Virus record (IMG/VR): IMGVR_UViG_3300033145_002043
Coordinates: 1-32,902 of that record
DNA: 32,902 bases
Direction: 5' to 3' (one strand)
Origin: a virus
Shown in pieces: positions 15,094 through 21,921 of the stretch. Positions within the stretch are counted from its first letter, which is position 1. Each line of letters begins with the position of its first letter. Under the pieces are notes generated by a model that had not been told where the DNA came from, did not search any database, and saw nothing but the letters and a program-made list of their open reading frames with translations. The translations under genes and the position numbers were made by a program.

Positions 15094-15807
15094 TTAATGC
15101 TGTATATTTATATCAAAATGTATTATTGTACAATTTCTAGCTGCTGTTGTATTTCTCACTACAAAAAATATCTTATCACCATCATTAGCAAGAATCATAC
15201 CAGTACCACTAAGACTCCCAACATCCGTATTTGAAAATTTACGAGTAGACCCAGCTTTTGGGGAAATAGTTGTATTTACCACTGGCCCTAATTCAAATAT
15301 ATCATTTGCTGTAGCAGCACTCATACTAGCTGCCCATCTTCCAGCGTACACCCCACCTGATCCAGCATTAAAGGTAAGGCTTGATCCACGTTGCCAATTA
15401 CCTGTCTCACTCCCTTCAGAATTTGTTTCTGTAATAGTAAAACTATTAACATTAGGAACAGTTTTAACTTCATATACCCCATTATATGAAGTAGTACCGT
15501 TTATTGTAATCATATCACCAACGGATAACCCATGTGTACTATCGTTAATTGTAACAATTGATCCAGCCGTTGTTGATGTTGACGCAATAACCCCCACAAT
15601 ACCAGCTTGAAAAGTTAACCCATTAACTAGCCCGACAATAGGCCCAGTCCAAGCTTGATATTCATCAGATTCAACAATAGTAATAGTATCTCCTACCCCA
15701 TTATAATACATTTCACCATATGTAGAAGGTACCAGATTTCCATCAGAGTCTACTAAACTCTCCAAAGACTTTATAACTTTTGTACTAAATAAATCATTTA
15801 AAGGCAC
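15094..15807 (-). CDS. Structural protein with an E1 FCCH-like beta insert (237 aa)
   Basis: The gene begins at GTG (MPLNDLFSTKVIKSLESL) after AGGGGTGAAGTGTT. Residues about 80-130 match the small beta-domain common in phage fibre and neck proteins (IVTINDSTHGLSVGDMITIN, then YNGVYEV). The C-terminal 90 residues are Gly/Ala/Thr-rich (NAGSGGVYAGRWAASMSAAT) and finish in a strand-rich block ending HFDINIQH, compatible with a jelly roll. It is likely a head-fibre or adsorption protein. The next gene is a membrane protein, so this closes the virion block on this side. Confidence 0.6.
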   Translation of the reverse strand: MPLNDLFSTKVIKSLESLVDSDGNLVPSTYGEMYYNGVGDTITIVESDEYQAWTGPIVGLVNGLTFQAGIVGVIASTSTTAGSIVTINDSTHGLSVGDMITINGTTSYNGVYEVKTVPNVNSFTITETNSEGSETGNWQRGSSLTFNAGSGGVYAGRWAASMSAATANDIFELGPVVNTTISPKAGSTRKFSNTDVGSLSGTGMILANDGDKIFFVVRNTTAARNCTIIHFDINIQH

Positions 15808-15860
15808 AACACTTCACCCCTATTTTTATAAATATTTTTAACATTATTCAAATATACCCT

Positions 15861-16238
15861 CTATCTAACTTCTGTATTACATATACCTGCATATACTGTA
15901 TTTGGGGTTGCTTCGTTCCCTGCTTTTACACCAACACGTAATTCTTTTACTTTCTCTGTTACAGTTATCAATTCATCAATAGTCGTAGTAGCAGTAACTG
16001 TACTTGAGTATACTTCAGCCCACCTATTAATTGTATCAAATCTACCTTCCACCCTATAATACAAACAGCTAGCCGACAATTCCGGCACCCCAATTTGAAT
16101 AACAGAGTGATCGGTTTTTGTAGTTATAGCCCCGGCATTTACACCAGTGGCATTTGTATTATCATAGATAAAAGAAGTTGTTGCAGTTACGTTATGTCCT
16201 TCATAGAACCAACGTGAACTTTGCGACATTATAGACAT
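15861..16238 (-). CDS. Structural protein (125 aa), probable virion component
   Basis: A 125-residue Thr/Ala/Val-rich, beta-prone protein: SRWFYEGHNVTATTSFIYDN, then ITVTEKVKELRVGVKAG. The composition matches its two neighbours, with a predicted beta-sandwich look and no membrane segment. AAAAGGATGTGAATTTAG precedes the ATG; a second in-frame ATG three codons later is a possible alternative start. It probably assembles on the head or neck. Not recognised as a named family. Confidence 0.58.
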   Translation of the reverse strand: MSIMSQSSRWFYEGHNVTATTSFIYDNTNATGVNAGAITTKTDHSVIQIGVPELSASCLYYRVEGRFDTINRWAEVYSSTVTATTTIDELITVTEKVKELRVGVKAGNEATPNTVYAGICNTEVR

Positions 16239-16266
16239 CTAAATTCACATCCTTTTGTGTTTATTT

Positions 16267-16290
16267 TTTCAGTTTCAGTTTCAGTTTCAG
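16267..16290 (-). repeat. Four tandem copies of CTGAAA
   Basis: On the minus strand the 6-mer CTGAAA occurs four times without interruption, about 30 nt upstream of the gene at 15861-16238, inside a 127-nt gap. A further related CTGAACTGA follows on the upstream side. The unit could be a protein-binding array, a slipped-strand tract altering leader length, or chance. The rest of the gap holds TATAGGAAAGAA (16342-16353) on the plus strand and nothing else I can support. Confidence 0.55.
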
Positions 16291-16365
16291 TAAAAACAAA
16301 TCAGTTCAGATAGAAATAGTATTAGAATATTTTGTGAGGAATATAGGAAAGAATTAATACGTAGA

Positions 16366-16707
16366 TTATGTTATAGCTATCTTAGTTGCAGTTGTATCCC
16401 CATCAAGTATCCACAAACTGCCCGCCCCAACATACAAAGACCCAGCCGCACCACTTAAAGCGGTAGCAGCAGCAACAATACTTGCTTCAACGGTAAGTAT
16501 ACCACCTAAAATAACTTTTCCAGTAGCAACAGTTAAAGAATCAACACCTGTATCTCCAAGATCAACAGTAGTAGCTGATAAATTATTGACATTTAAAGTA
16601 TCAACACCTAAAGTATCAAACTCACCAGTTGTGGCTACCATTTTACTTGCAGTAAAAGTCACATCGGGAGCACCAGTCATATTACTTGTTACATTACTAT
16701 CACCCAT
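16366..16707 (-). CDS. Repetitive beta-structured virion protein (head-fibre-like)
   Basis: A 113-residue Ala/Thr/Val/Gly-rich protein. Residues about 30-70 show short degenerate repeats of the type DTLGVDTLNVNNLSATTVDL and DTGVDSLTV, as in beta-helical or trimeric fibre shafts. It ends AGSLYVGAGSLWILDGDTTA. There is no signal or membrane segment. AAAAAGGATGGTG is the ribosome site. It is followed by two further low-complexity structural genes, and together they look like capsid fibres or decoration subunits. Structural role likely; exact identity not recognised. Confidence 0.6.
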   Translation of the reverse strand: MGDSNVTSNMTGAPDVTFTASKMVATTGEFDTLGVDTLNVNNLSATTVDLGDTGVDSLTVATGKVILGGILTVEASIVAAATALSGAAGSLYVGAGSLWILDGDTTATKIAIT

Positions 16708-16726
16708 TATTTATACACCATCCTTT

Positions 16727-17233
16727 TTATTTTTTCATTATCCATGTTTTTTCAAGGACATTACCAATTTCTTTTCCAACAACTTGTTCACATATAAAAC
16801 CAAAACTCTTTTGTAATGCCTCAGCAATGTGAACATTTTTAACTTGTATTTCATTATCATTATTAGCTACAAGTTCGGTTGCAATCTTAAATGCATCTGA
16901 TTCCTTTTTTACGATAATCTCAGCCATTTTCTTATTACTACCATATATTGCTTTTCTTAATATATTATATAATTCAATTTCTGATATCTCAAACTCCATC
17001 AAAACATCAGATAACGTTGTTTCCGGTTTATCAGGACTTTCAGTTTCAGTCTCATCCAGTTTAATATCTTGTTCTGAAATTTCTATAATTTCAGTAGGTT
17101 TAATAATATCTTCATTCTTTACATCATTTACAAATTTATCATAAAATTCCATAGTTATGTTATGTTTCTTTAATACGTGAAGTTTTAAACCTTTTATATC
17201 TGTCTTACCACAGATCTTACATGTATAAGTCAT
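16727..17233 (-). CDS. C2H2 zinc-finger-containing protein
   Basis: A 168-residue protein whose first 25 residues form a compact C2H2 zinc finger: CKICGKTDIKGLKLHVLKKH (Cys5, Cys8, His18, His24). An acidic linker follows (DVKNEDIIKPTEI), then SEQDIKLDETETESPDKPE, and a helical C-terminal half (residues about 75-168, for example KSFGFICEQVVGKEIGNVLE). Single fingers of this kind occur in MucR/Ros regulators and in phage DNA-binding or structural proteins. Placed among head genes, it could be a head-completion or DNA-binding protein. The finger is clearly visible; the role is inference. Confidence 0.65.
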   Translation of the reverse strand: MTYTCKICGKTDIKGLKLHVLKKHNITMEFYDKFVNDVKNEDIIKPTEIIEISEQDIKLDETETESPDKPETTLSDVLMEFEISEIELYNILRKAIYGSNKKMAEIIVKKESDAFKIATELVANNDNEIQVKNVHIAEALQKSFGFICEQVVGKEIGNVLEKTWIMKK

Positions 17234-17237
17234 TTTT

Positions 17238-17474
17238 TTACCTTTTCTTTAATTGATTTCCTACCAATTTGTTAGTATTCACATAAAATGTTTTACTATA
17301 ATCGGGGGGATTACGCATATCTTTTATATAGTTTTTCATACCTACATGATTCTTAGCATGAGTTCCAACCGGGTCAGGATCACCTAACTTCCATTTAAAC
17401 AAATTATCCATATCATCTTTTGTATTAGGATGCTCTGAATCAGTTGGTGCTACTTTTGTTTTATTGCTTAACAT
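17238..17474 (-). CDS. Small hypothetical protein (78 aa)
   Basis: A polar protein starting MLSNKTKVAPTDSEHPNTKD, rich in Asp, Asn, Lys and Pro. A middle segment (FKWKLGDPDPVGTHAKNHVG) contains two histidines, and the C-terminus is basic (NQLKKR). It is probably soluble, with no recognised domain. AAAGGCGGTTTTTAAATG provides its ribosome site, beginning directly at the 3' end of the tRNA gene. It sits 4 nt before the zinc-finger protein gene and is likely a head-region accessory. Function not known. Confidence 0.6.
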   Translation of the reverse strand: MLSNKTKVAPTDSEHPNTKDDMDNLFKWKLGDPDPVGTHAKNHVGMKNYIKDMRNPPDYSKTFYVNTNKLVGNQLKKR

Positions 17475-17489
17475 TTAAAAACCGCCTTT

Positions 17490-17566
17490 TGGTAGCGAAG
17501 GTAGGATTTGAACCTACGACAACTTGCTCCCAAAGCAAGCATTCTCCCAGACTGAATTACTTCACT
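17490..17566 (-). tRNA. tRNA-Pro (anticodon UGG), CCA encoded
   Basis: 77 nt fold into a complete cloverleaf. The acceptor is AGTGAAG/CTTCGCT with one G-T pair, followed by discriminator A and an encoded CCA. The D-stem is ATTC/GAAT with loop AGTCTGGGA, and the anticodon stem CTTGC/GCAAG has loop TTTGGGA, giving anticodon TGG. The variable loop has 5 nt, and the T-stem GTAGG/CCTAC has loop TTCAAAT. It reads CCA and, with wobble, other proline codons. It lies between the major capsid gene and a small ORF. The ribosome site of that ORF (AAAGGCGG) starts at the very next base after CCA, so tRNA 3' processing would free or cut the leader of that mRNA. Confidence 0.95.
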
Positions 17567-17578
17567 ACATAAATTAAA

Positions 17579-17608
17579 GTTATGACCACCAAAAATGATG
17601 GTCATAAC
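17579..17608 (-). terminator. Stem-loop between capsid gene and tRNA (possible terminator or processing signal)
   Basis: A perfect 10-bp stem (GTTATGACCA / TGGTCATAAC) encloses a 10-nt loop. Read on the minus strand it is followed by TTTAATTTA, a weak U-tract. It may attenuate transcription after the capsid gene or block 3' exonucleases. The tRNA begins 12 nt further on, so complete termination here would require a separate promoter for the tRNA, which I cannot see. Confidence 0.5.
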
Positions 17609-17617
17609 ATATACTAA

Positions 17618-17639
17618 TTACCTACTAACTAGTAGGTAA
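17618..17639 (-). repeat. Hairpin over the capsid-gene stop codon
   Basis: A perfect 9-bp stem (TTACCTACT / AGTAGGTAA) with a 4-nt loop covers the last codons and TAG stop of the major capsid gene. It is the first of two hairpins in a row. It may protect the capsid mRNA 3' end after processing at the tRNA downstream. It lacks a T-run, so it is not a classical terminator on its own. Confidence 0.55.
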
Positions 17640-18587
17640 ATTGCACCCATACATATAACGCCAATTTTTAACCGTTCCACCCCATCGAGTGAAAATGTTA
17701 GCGTAATAGTCTTTATTCCTGTCATCCTGAAAGAAATCTAACAGAGGTTCCTCTCTGCTAGTCTTCAACAGGCCAATCCCCCTTTTCATGAGAATCCAGT
17801 CATCCGTACCCGACAAATAATTCCATTCCAACGGTTCTACAATTGTTCGTAAAACATTAACCGTATTATCCATTGAGGAAGGAATATGCTCAGACATTAA
17901 AATTTCTTGTGCGGTAAATTTTAAACTAGGATTAATTAACAGTGTATCTGGTTTAACGTCAATGACATCAGCCCTTTCATCTTTTGCATTCGTTACTGTA
18001 AAAGCTAAGTATGCACTTTTCAAGTTAGGCCCAGACAGAGCACTAGAAGCTGCAAAGTTAGCGTAAGTATTGCCAACTTTATCTGGATGAGTACCGCTAA
18101 ATAATGGTTTCCCATCATAAATCAGATCTCCACTAGCATCGGTTACAACACCAGTAATAGAACCATTGAACGTATCATGACCTGCCGTATACGCACCATA
18201 GTTTAAAAATCCAGAGAAAAATTTCTCCTGAGTAATTGGGATAGATGTTCCCCAACTACCTACAGTCTCCGCAACCATGTTGTTAATTTTCTTTGAATCA
18301 GAAACTGACTCATAAGAAAATCGTACTTCGGCTGCAAAAGCTCTATTCCTACATACAATCGTGTAAGATTCGATTGGTACCTGAGCTTGTATGTCTTCAC
18401 CTTCTGGCTTCTCAAACAATTCACCAAGACCAATTGCACTAGTAAACTGTTCGTAAGCACTTGAAGAGTTAATAACTTCAAACAATAACTCATGAACCAT
18501 AGGTTTCTGAGGGTATGCTTCCCAAAAATAAGTATACATATCCTGTTTCATATTTTCCGTAAATTGTGATCTCATTACACCTGCCAT
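17625..18587 (-). CDS. Major capsid protein (HK97-fold, Mu gpT-like)
   Basis: A 320-residue major head subunit. It has the strongest ribosome site of the head genes (AAGGGGGTGAAGTATAAATG). Features fit the gpT-like branch of HK97-fold capsids: an N-terminal helix MRSQFTENMKQDMYTYFWEA, a region ending SWGTSIPITQEKFFSG, the loop DGKPLFSGTHP and the late strand block PDTLLINPSLKFTAQEILM. The C-terminus has FTRWGGTVKNWRYMYGC. The scaffold is separate, and there is no obvious cleavage sequence. Two hairpins follow the gene, then a tRNA, which may set high expression of this cistron. Confidence 0.88.
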   Translation of the reverse strand: MAGVMRSQFTENMKQDMYTYFWEAYPQKPMVHELLFEVINSSSAYEQFTSAIGLGELFEKPEGEDIQAQVPIESYTIVCRNRAFAAEVRFSYESVSDSKKINNMVAETVGSWGTSIPITQEKFFSGFLNYGAYTAGHDTFNGSITGVVTDASGDLIYDGKPLFSGTHPDKVGNTYANFAASSALSGPNLKSAYLAFTVTNAKDERADVIDVKPDTLLINPSLKFTAQEILMSEHIPSSMDNTVNVLRTIVEPLEWNYLSGTDDWILMKRGIGLLKTSREEPLLDFFQDDRNKDYYANIFTRWGGTVKNWRYMYGCNLPTS

Positions 18588-18602
18588 TTATACTTCACCC
18601 CC

Positions 18603-19067
18603 TTATAGTATTACCCGATTAGCCGGGATAACCTTTACCTTAAATGTATTATTAACTGTATCTACGTCTACAATAGATAAACAAGAGCTAGCTGCTGTAT
18701 TTACAGTTTCAGCTTTTTGTACTCCACTCTCTATAATTATCTTTGCTCCAACGCCAATATCGGATGCAGTACAACTAGCTTGCTTATTTGGGATCTCAAA
18801 CCCATTCTGATCATCTGAATAAATCATAAACACTTTATCTTTTCCAGCAGTAGAACTAGAAGTCCAGTAAGTACCGGATGCAGCAGCATCCTTTGGAGTT
18901 TCTAACCAACCATGAATTGTAGCTGCGTCAGAGGCACACAATGTTGCATACCCATTAACTAACTTGGCAAATTTTCCACCTCTTCGGTAGAATTTCTGAC
19001 TAGCTGCTACTCTAACTTCCCGACCTTTGCCATCACCTTCGACAAGGCCAAACCTAATTTCAGCCAT
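18603..19067 (-). CDS. Head protein, probable decoration/stabilisation protein
   Basis: A 154-residue protein between scaffold and major capsid gene, where lambda gpD-like decoration proteins are commonly encoded. It starts MAEIRFGLVEGDGKGREVRV after AAAAGGAAGTGACT. Composition is small, beta-prone and Ala/Ser/Thr/Gly-rich (TPKDAAASGTYWTSSS), as in capsid decoration proteins, with two cysteine-containing stretches (ASCTASDIG and SSCLSIVDVD). No membrane segment. The assignment rests on position and composition only; another minor capsid role is possible. Confidence 0.6.
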   Translation of the reverse strand: MAEIRFGLVEGDGKGREVRVAASQKFYRRGGKFAKLVNGYATLCASDAATIHGWLETPKDAAASGTYWTSSSTAGKDKVFMIYSDDQNGFEIPNKQASCTASDIGVGAKIIIESGVQKAETVNTAASSCLSIVDVDTVNNTFKVKVIPANRVIL

Positions 19068-19085
19068 ATTTTAGTCACTTCCTTT

Positions 19086-20012
19086 TTATTTTTTTCGTTT
19101 TTCTGTTACTTCATCTCTTATCATAAGAGTTTTTATATGATCCTCAACAGACATACCTTTTAGATCTGCCTGTCTCTTTATATCTTCATCTTCAGGATCA
19201 TATTTTGATGTTGATATGTCAAACTTTTTAGTTACTTTTTTATTATCTGCATTATGTAAATCAGTACGTGTTCCTTTTTTAACATCAGCTTCCACTAGAT
19301 TATCACTATCTTCTAAACTTAAAAACTCTTTGACTCTTTCATCAACATCTAACTCATTCATGAGTTTCTTCGGGTCTTTAGGATTATACACTAAAAATTC
19401 AAACCGATCTAATGTTTCATTGTATGTAAAGTCGTCTTTGAGTAATTTAACAATTTGTTCAGGTTTTAATGCTTTATATCTAGTAGATGCTTTTATAATT
19501 TCACCTTCCAGCTTATAACCTCTGAGCATTCCCACTTGTGCAGAAATCTCATTTTTTTCTTTCTCTTTACCTACTAACAGCTCATTCTGTCTCTTTCTTT
19601 CTGTCTCCATCTCTTCTTTAATCTTATCCAACTCTTTGTTAAATTTAATTTGAGTTCTTTCAAGTTCAGTTTTCTTTTTAAGATCCTCTTCCTCAGTTTT
19701 CTTTTCAACCGCTTCTCTAAATTCTTTTAATTCACCAAATTGTTTTTTAAGATCTTCAACTTCTTCATTTGTTGGTGTTGAAGAAATTGTGGTTTTTAAA
19801 GCTTCTACATCTTCAAGTAATTTTCGTCTTTCTTTTTTAACATCATCCCTTTGTTTTATAACCTTATCTAATTCAGATTGTAAATACTCAGGATCTTTCG
19901 TTTTTTCTTCTTTTTTCTTTAACTCTTCTTCCTTCTTTTTTAACTCTTCTTCTTTTACTTTTAAAGCTATTGCTTCATCAGCTGCTTTTTGTTCTTCTTC
20001 TGTTAATGGCAT
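19086..20012 (-). CDS. Capsid scaffolding protein (coiled coil)
   Basis: A 308-residue, highly charged, mostly helical protein in the scaffold position between portal and major capsid protein. Residues about 10-45 contain a near-perfect repeat (KEEELKKKEEELKKKEEK). Long coiled coil continues to about residue 160, and a conserved-looking globular tail (RGYKLEGEIIKASTRYKALK) follows. It probably assembles the procapsid and is lost on maturation. I chose the ATG at 20012 (MPLTEEEQK) because GGAGGGTAAAAATTATG gives an ideal ribosome site. The longer frame starting 33 nt upstream lacks one. Confidence 0.85.
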   Translation of the reverse strand: MPLTEEEQKAADEAIALKVKEEELKKKEEELKKKEEKTKDPEYLQSELDKVIKQRDDVKKERRKLLEDVEALKTTISSTPTNEEVEDLKKQFGELKEFREAVEKKTEEEDLKKKTELERTQIKFNKELDKIKEEMETERKRQNELLVGKEKEKNEISAQVGMLRGYKLEGEIIKASTRYKALKPEQIVKLLKDDFTYNETLDRFEFLVYNPKDPKKLMNELDVDERVKEFLSLEDSDNLVEADVKKGTRTDLHNADNKKVTKKFDISTSKYDPEDEDIKRQADLKGMSVEDHIKTLMIRDEVTEKRKK

Positions 20013-20054
20013 AATTTTTACCCTCCGGTAGATTTCCGATAACATCCGTTATCA

Positions 20055-20291
20055 TTATTTTTTCTTACTTGACTTTTTAGTAGTTGCTTTTTTTGTGGTA
20101 CTATTATTTGTTACTTTCTTGATAGCCTTAACTTCATTTTCTTTATCTTTGACCATAACCTTAGCCGCTTTTATAGCAGCTGTTTTTCTTACTTTATCAG
20201 AATTAATCTTTTCTGCATTCATAAGAGTGTAAGCGTCATCCTGTGCTCTCCATCTTTTATCTTCAGCAGAAAGTTTATTTATCGTCATCAC
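20055..20291 (-). CDS. Small lysine-rich head-region protein (78 aa)
   Basis: A 78-residue protein, or 77 if the ATG at 20288 is used instead of the GTG at 20291. The AAAGGAAAAAGAG stretch ahead of it serves either start. The first half is mixed helix (LSAEDKRWRAQDDAYTLMNA). The rest is Ala/Lys-rich, ending in TTKKATTKKSSKKK, a nucleic-acid-binding type tail. It lies between portal and scaffold and overlaps the 30-codon ORF by 17 nt. It may be a minor head or DNA-binding protein. No family recognised. Confidence 0.6.
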   Translation of the reverse strand: MMTINKLSAEDKRWRAQDDAYTLMNAEKINSDKVRKTAAIKAAKVMVKDKENEVKAIKKVTNNSTTKKATTKKSSKKK

Positions 20292-20367
20292 TCTTTTTCC
20301 TTTTCTTAGTATTTTTTTTCTTTTTCTCGTTTGCTTTCCTAAGATCTTTATTTCTTTTCTTACCCAT
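20275..20367 (-). CDS. Tiny lysine-rich protein (30 aa)
   Basis: A 30-codon ORF starts on the ATG that overlaps the portal stop (TAATG) and ends with TAA inside the next gene. It begins MGKKRNKDLRKANEK, and about half of its residues are Lys or Arg, ending in SDDDK. The double coupling and the absence of any other use for this interval support it being translated. A strongly basic peptide beside the portal could bind DNA or the scaffold, but no function can be assigned. Confidence 0.5.
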   Translation of the reverse strand: MGKKRNKDLRKANEKKKKNTKKRKKSDDDK

Positions 20368-21911
20368 TATTCCTTACTCCTATGTTCTGATTCCTCTTTT
20401 TTATTCTTATCAGATGTTCTAAATGTATCAGAAAGTTTATTCAAGTTTGGATTTCCACTCTTTTCAAGTCCTTCTAAATCCTCAGACTTTGCACTAACTG
20501 AATCTACCACCCCATCACCACTTTCGATCTCATCTTCTATATCTTTTCTAATGGAGGGTGGTGCTAAAGGAACTATCTTCCTTGCTAATTCTTTTTGAAT
20601 TGTCTTATTTAAAGTAGGACTAAAATTTCTTTCCATGATAGACATACTAGATTCCAATTCCTCAGACAGAGCAATAAGGTCAAACTTAGTTGGATATTGA
20701 ACACTTTCGTACTCTTCTTGATTCTTACCAGAGTGGGCATAAACTAATTTACCTAAATCATTTTCAAATGTTTGGTATGCTTGTGCTTTCTCAGCTAAAG
20801 CAGAGTTAGTATATAAAAAGCCCATTTGGGTTGCTCTCCCAGATGCTGGTGCATAAAGATCTCCGGTACCTGAGATCAAACCACCTAATCTGTATATTTC
20901 TTTTATATGGTCTGTAACTATATTCCATATCGTTGTAATTGTATCAACTTCTGGGGAAATAAACTGTGGTGGATGTCGAGACTCACCATCAAAAGTGAAC
21001 ACTGACGAGCTTCCAACAGTAACTAATGGATTATCTGACCCACCCCTAACTGAGTTAGCTATTTCACCACGATCTGGTATTACAAGTTGTGAAAAACAAT
21101 TCCTTGATAATTGTTCATCAATCAATGAGCACCAATTAAGAATAAGTATATTAATATACACTATATCCTTTAACATAGACTCCCCTACTTTATCATTCCC
21201 TGTATTTTTATTATACATAGTTATGATTGGAACCATCCCTAAATCATGAGTTCCCGCATTTTGGGAACCATCCTCAAATTTTACAGGGTTTCCATCTGCA
21301 TCAACAATCTCCCAACTATCAACAGTTATCAGCTTATAATGTGTATGTATTTCTCTCTCTTTAGTGGGGTCTGTATCTTCCAAATAATCATACTCTATGA
21401 TAACCCACTGAAAAGTGCCATACCTATCAACTGACCAGTCACGTAGTTGATGAGGATGAATTACACTTGCATATGGATATATATTATCTTTTTTAACATC
21501 TGCTCTAGTTAATTTACCTTTTTTAGTTTTAGGGTCTGGGACATCTACTATAGCGTGGCACACACCATAAACAGATGCCCAGTATCCGACCTGCTTAATA
21601 AATTCATTTATACTTGAATTTTTACCATCAACATTATCCCTAAAAGGGTCTAAAACTTCATCAGGTTTTCTTTCAATGTTATCTCTAAAAATATAAGAAT
21701 TGTATATAGATGGTACTGTGTCACAAAAATTAAGATAGTACCCTCTTTCTTGTCTATCAGCAAAATCATCATTATCTTCTAATCTATGCGTTTTTAAGTT
21801 ATCTTCAATGAATTGCCTACCACCTTTTGCAGCATTTTTATAAAGATTCCAATCAGTATTGTTATCATCATAATAAGGATGTGTTCTTTGACTATATTCA
21901 ATATCTGCCAT
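20367..21911 (-). CDS. Portal protein
   Basis: A 514-residue protein in the position and size of a phage portal, the dodecameric ring at the DNA entry vertex. Sequence features recall the DUF4055/SPP1-type portals: HPYYDDNNTDWNLYKNAAKG, then ERGYYLNFCDTVPSIYNSYI, a central domain with SVYGVCHAIVDVPDP, and a long helical stem/wing region (WNIVTDHIKEIYRLGG). The C-terminus is highly charged (DKNKKEESEHRSKE). AGGTGGTAATACATG gives a good ribosome site. Its stop overlaps the ATG of a 30-codon basic ORF (TAATG). Function is confident from gene order; exact family assignment is less so. Confidence 0.88.
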   Translation of the reverse strand: MADIEYSQRTHPYYDDNNTDWNLYKNAAKGGRQFIEDNLKTHRLEDNDDFADRQERGYYLNFCDTVPSIYNSYIFRDNIERKPDEVLDPFRDNVDGKNSSINEFIKQVGYWASVYGVCHAIVDVPDPKTKKGKLTRADVKKDNIYPYASVIHPHQLRDWSVDRYGTFQWVIIEYDYLEDTDPTKEREIHTHYKLITVDSWEIVDADGNPVKFEDGSQNAGTHDLGMVPIITMYNKNTGNDKVGESMLKDIVYINILILNWCSLIDEQLSRNCFSQLVIPDRGEIANSVRGGSDNPLVTVGSSSVFTFDGESRHPPQFISPEVDTITTIWNIVTDHIKEIYRLGGLISGTGDLYAPASGRATQMGFLYTNSALAEKAQAYQTFENDLGKLVYAHSGKNQEEYESVQYPTKFDLIALSEELESSMSIMERNFSPTLNKTIQKELARKIVPLAPPSIRKDIEDEIESGDGVVDSVSAKSEDLEGLEKSGNPNLNKLSDTFRTSDKNKKEESEHRSKE

Positions 21912-21921
21912 GTATTACCAC

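Noticed and set aside
14772-15140. Plus-strand 122-codon hydrophobic frame
   Set aside because: It is antisense to the coiled-coil membrane gene; the Leu/Ile-rich product is expected from the complement of charged AT-rich codons. No start signal.
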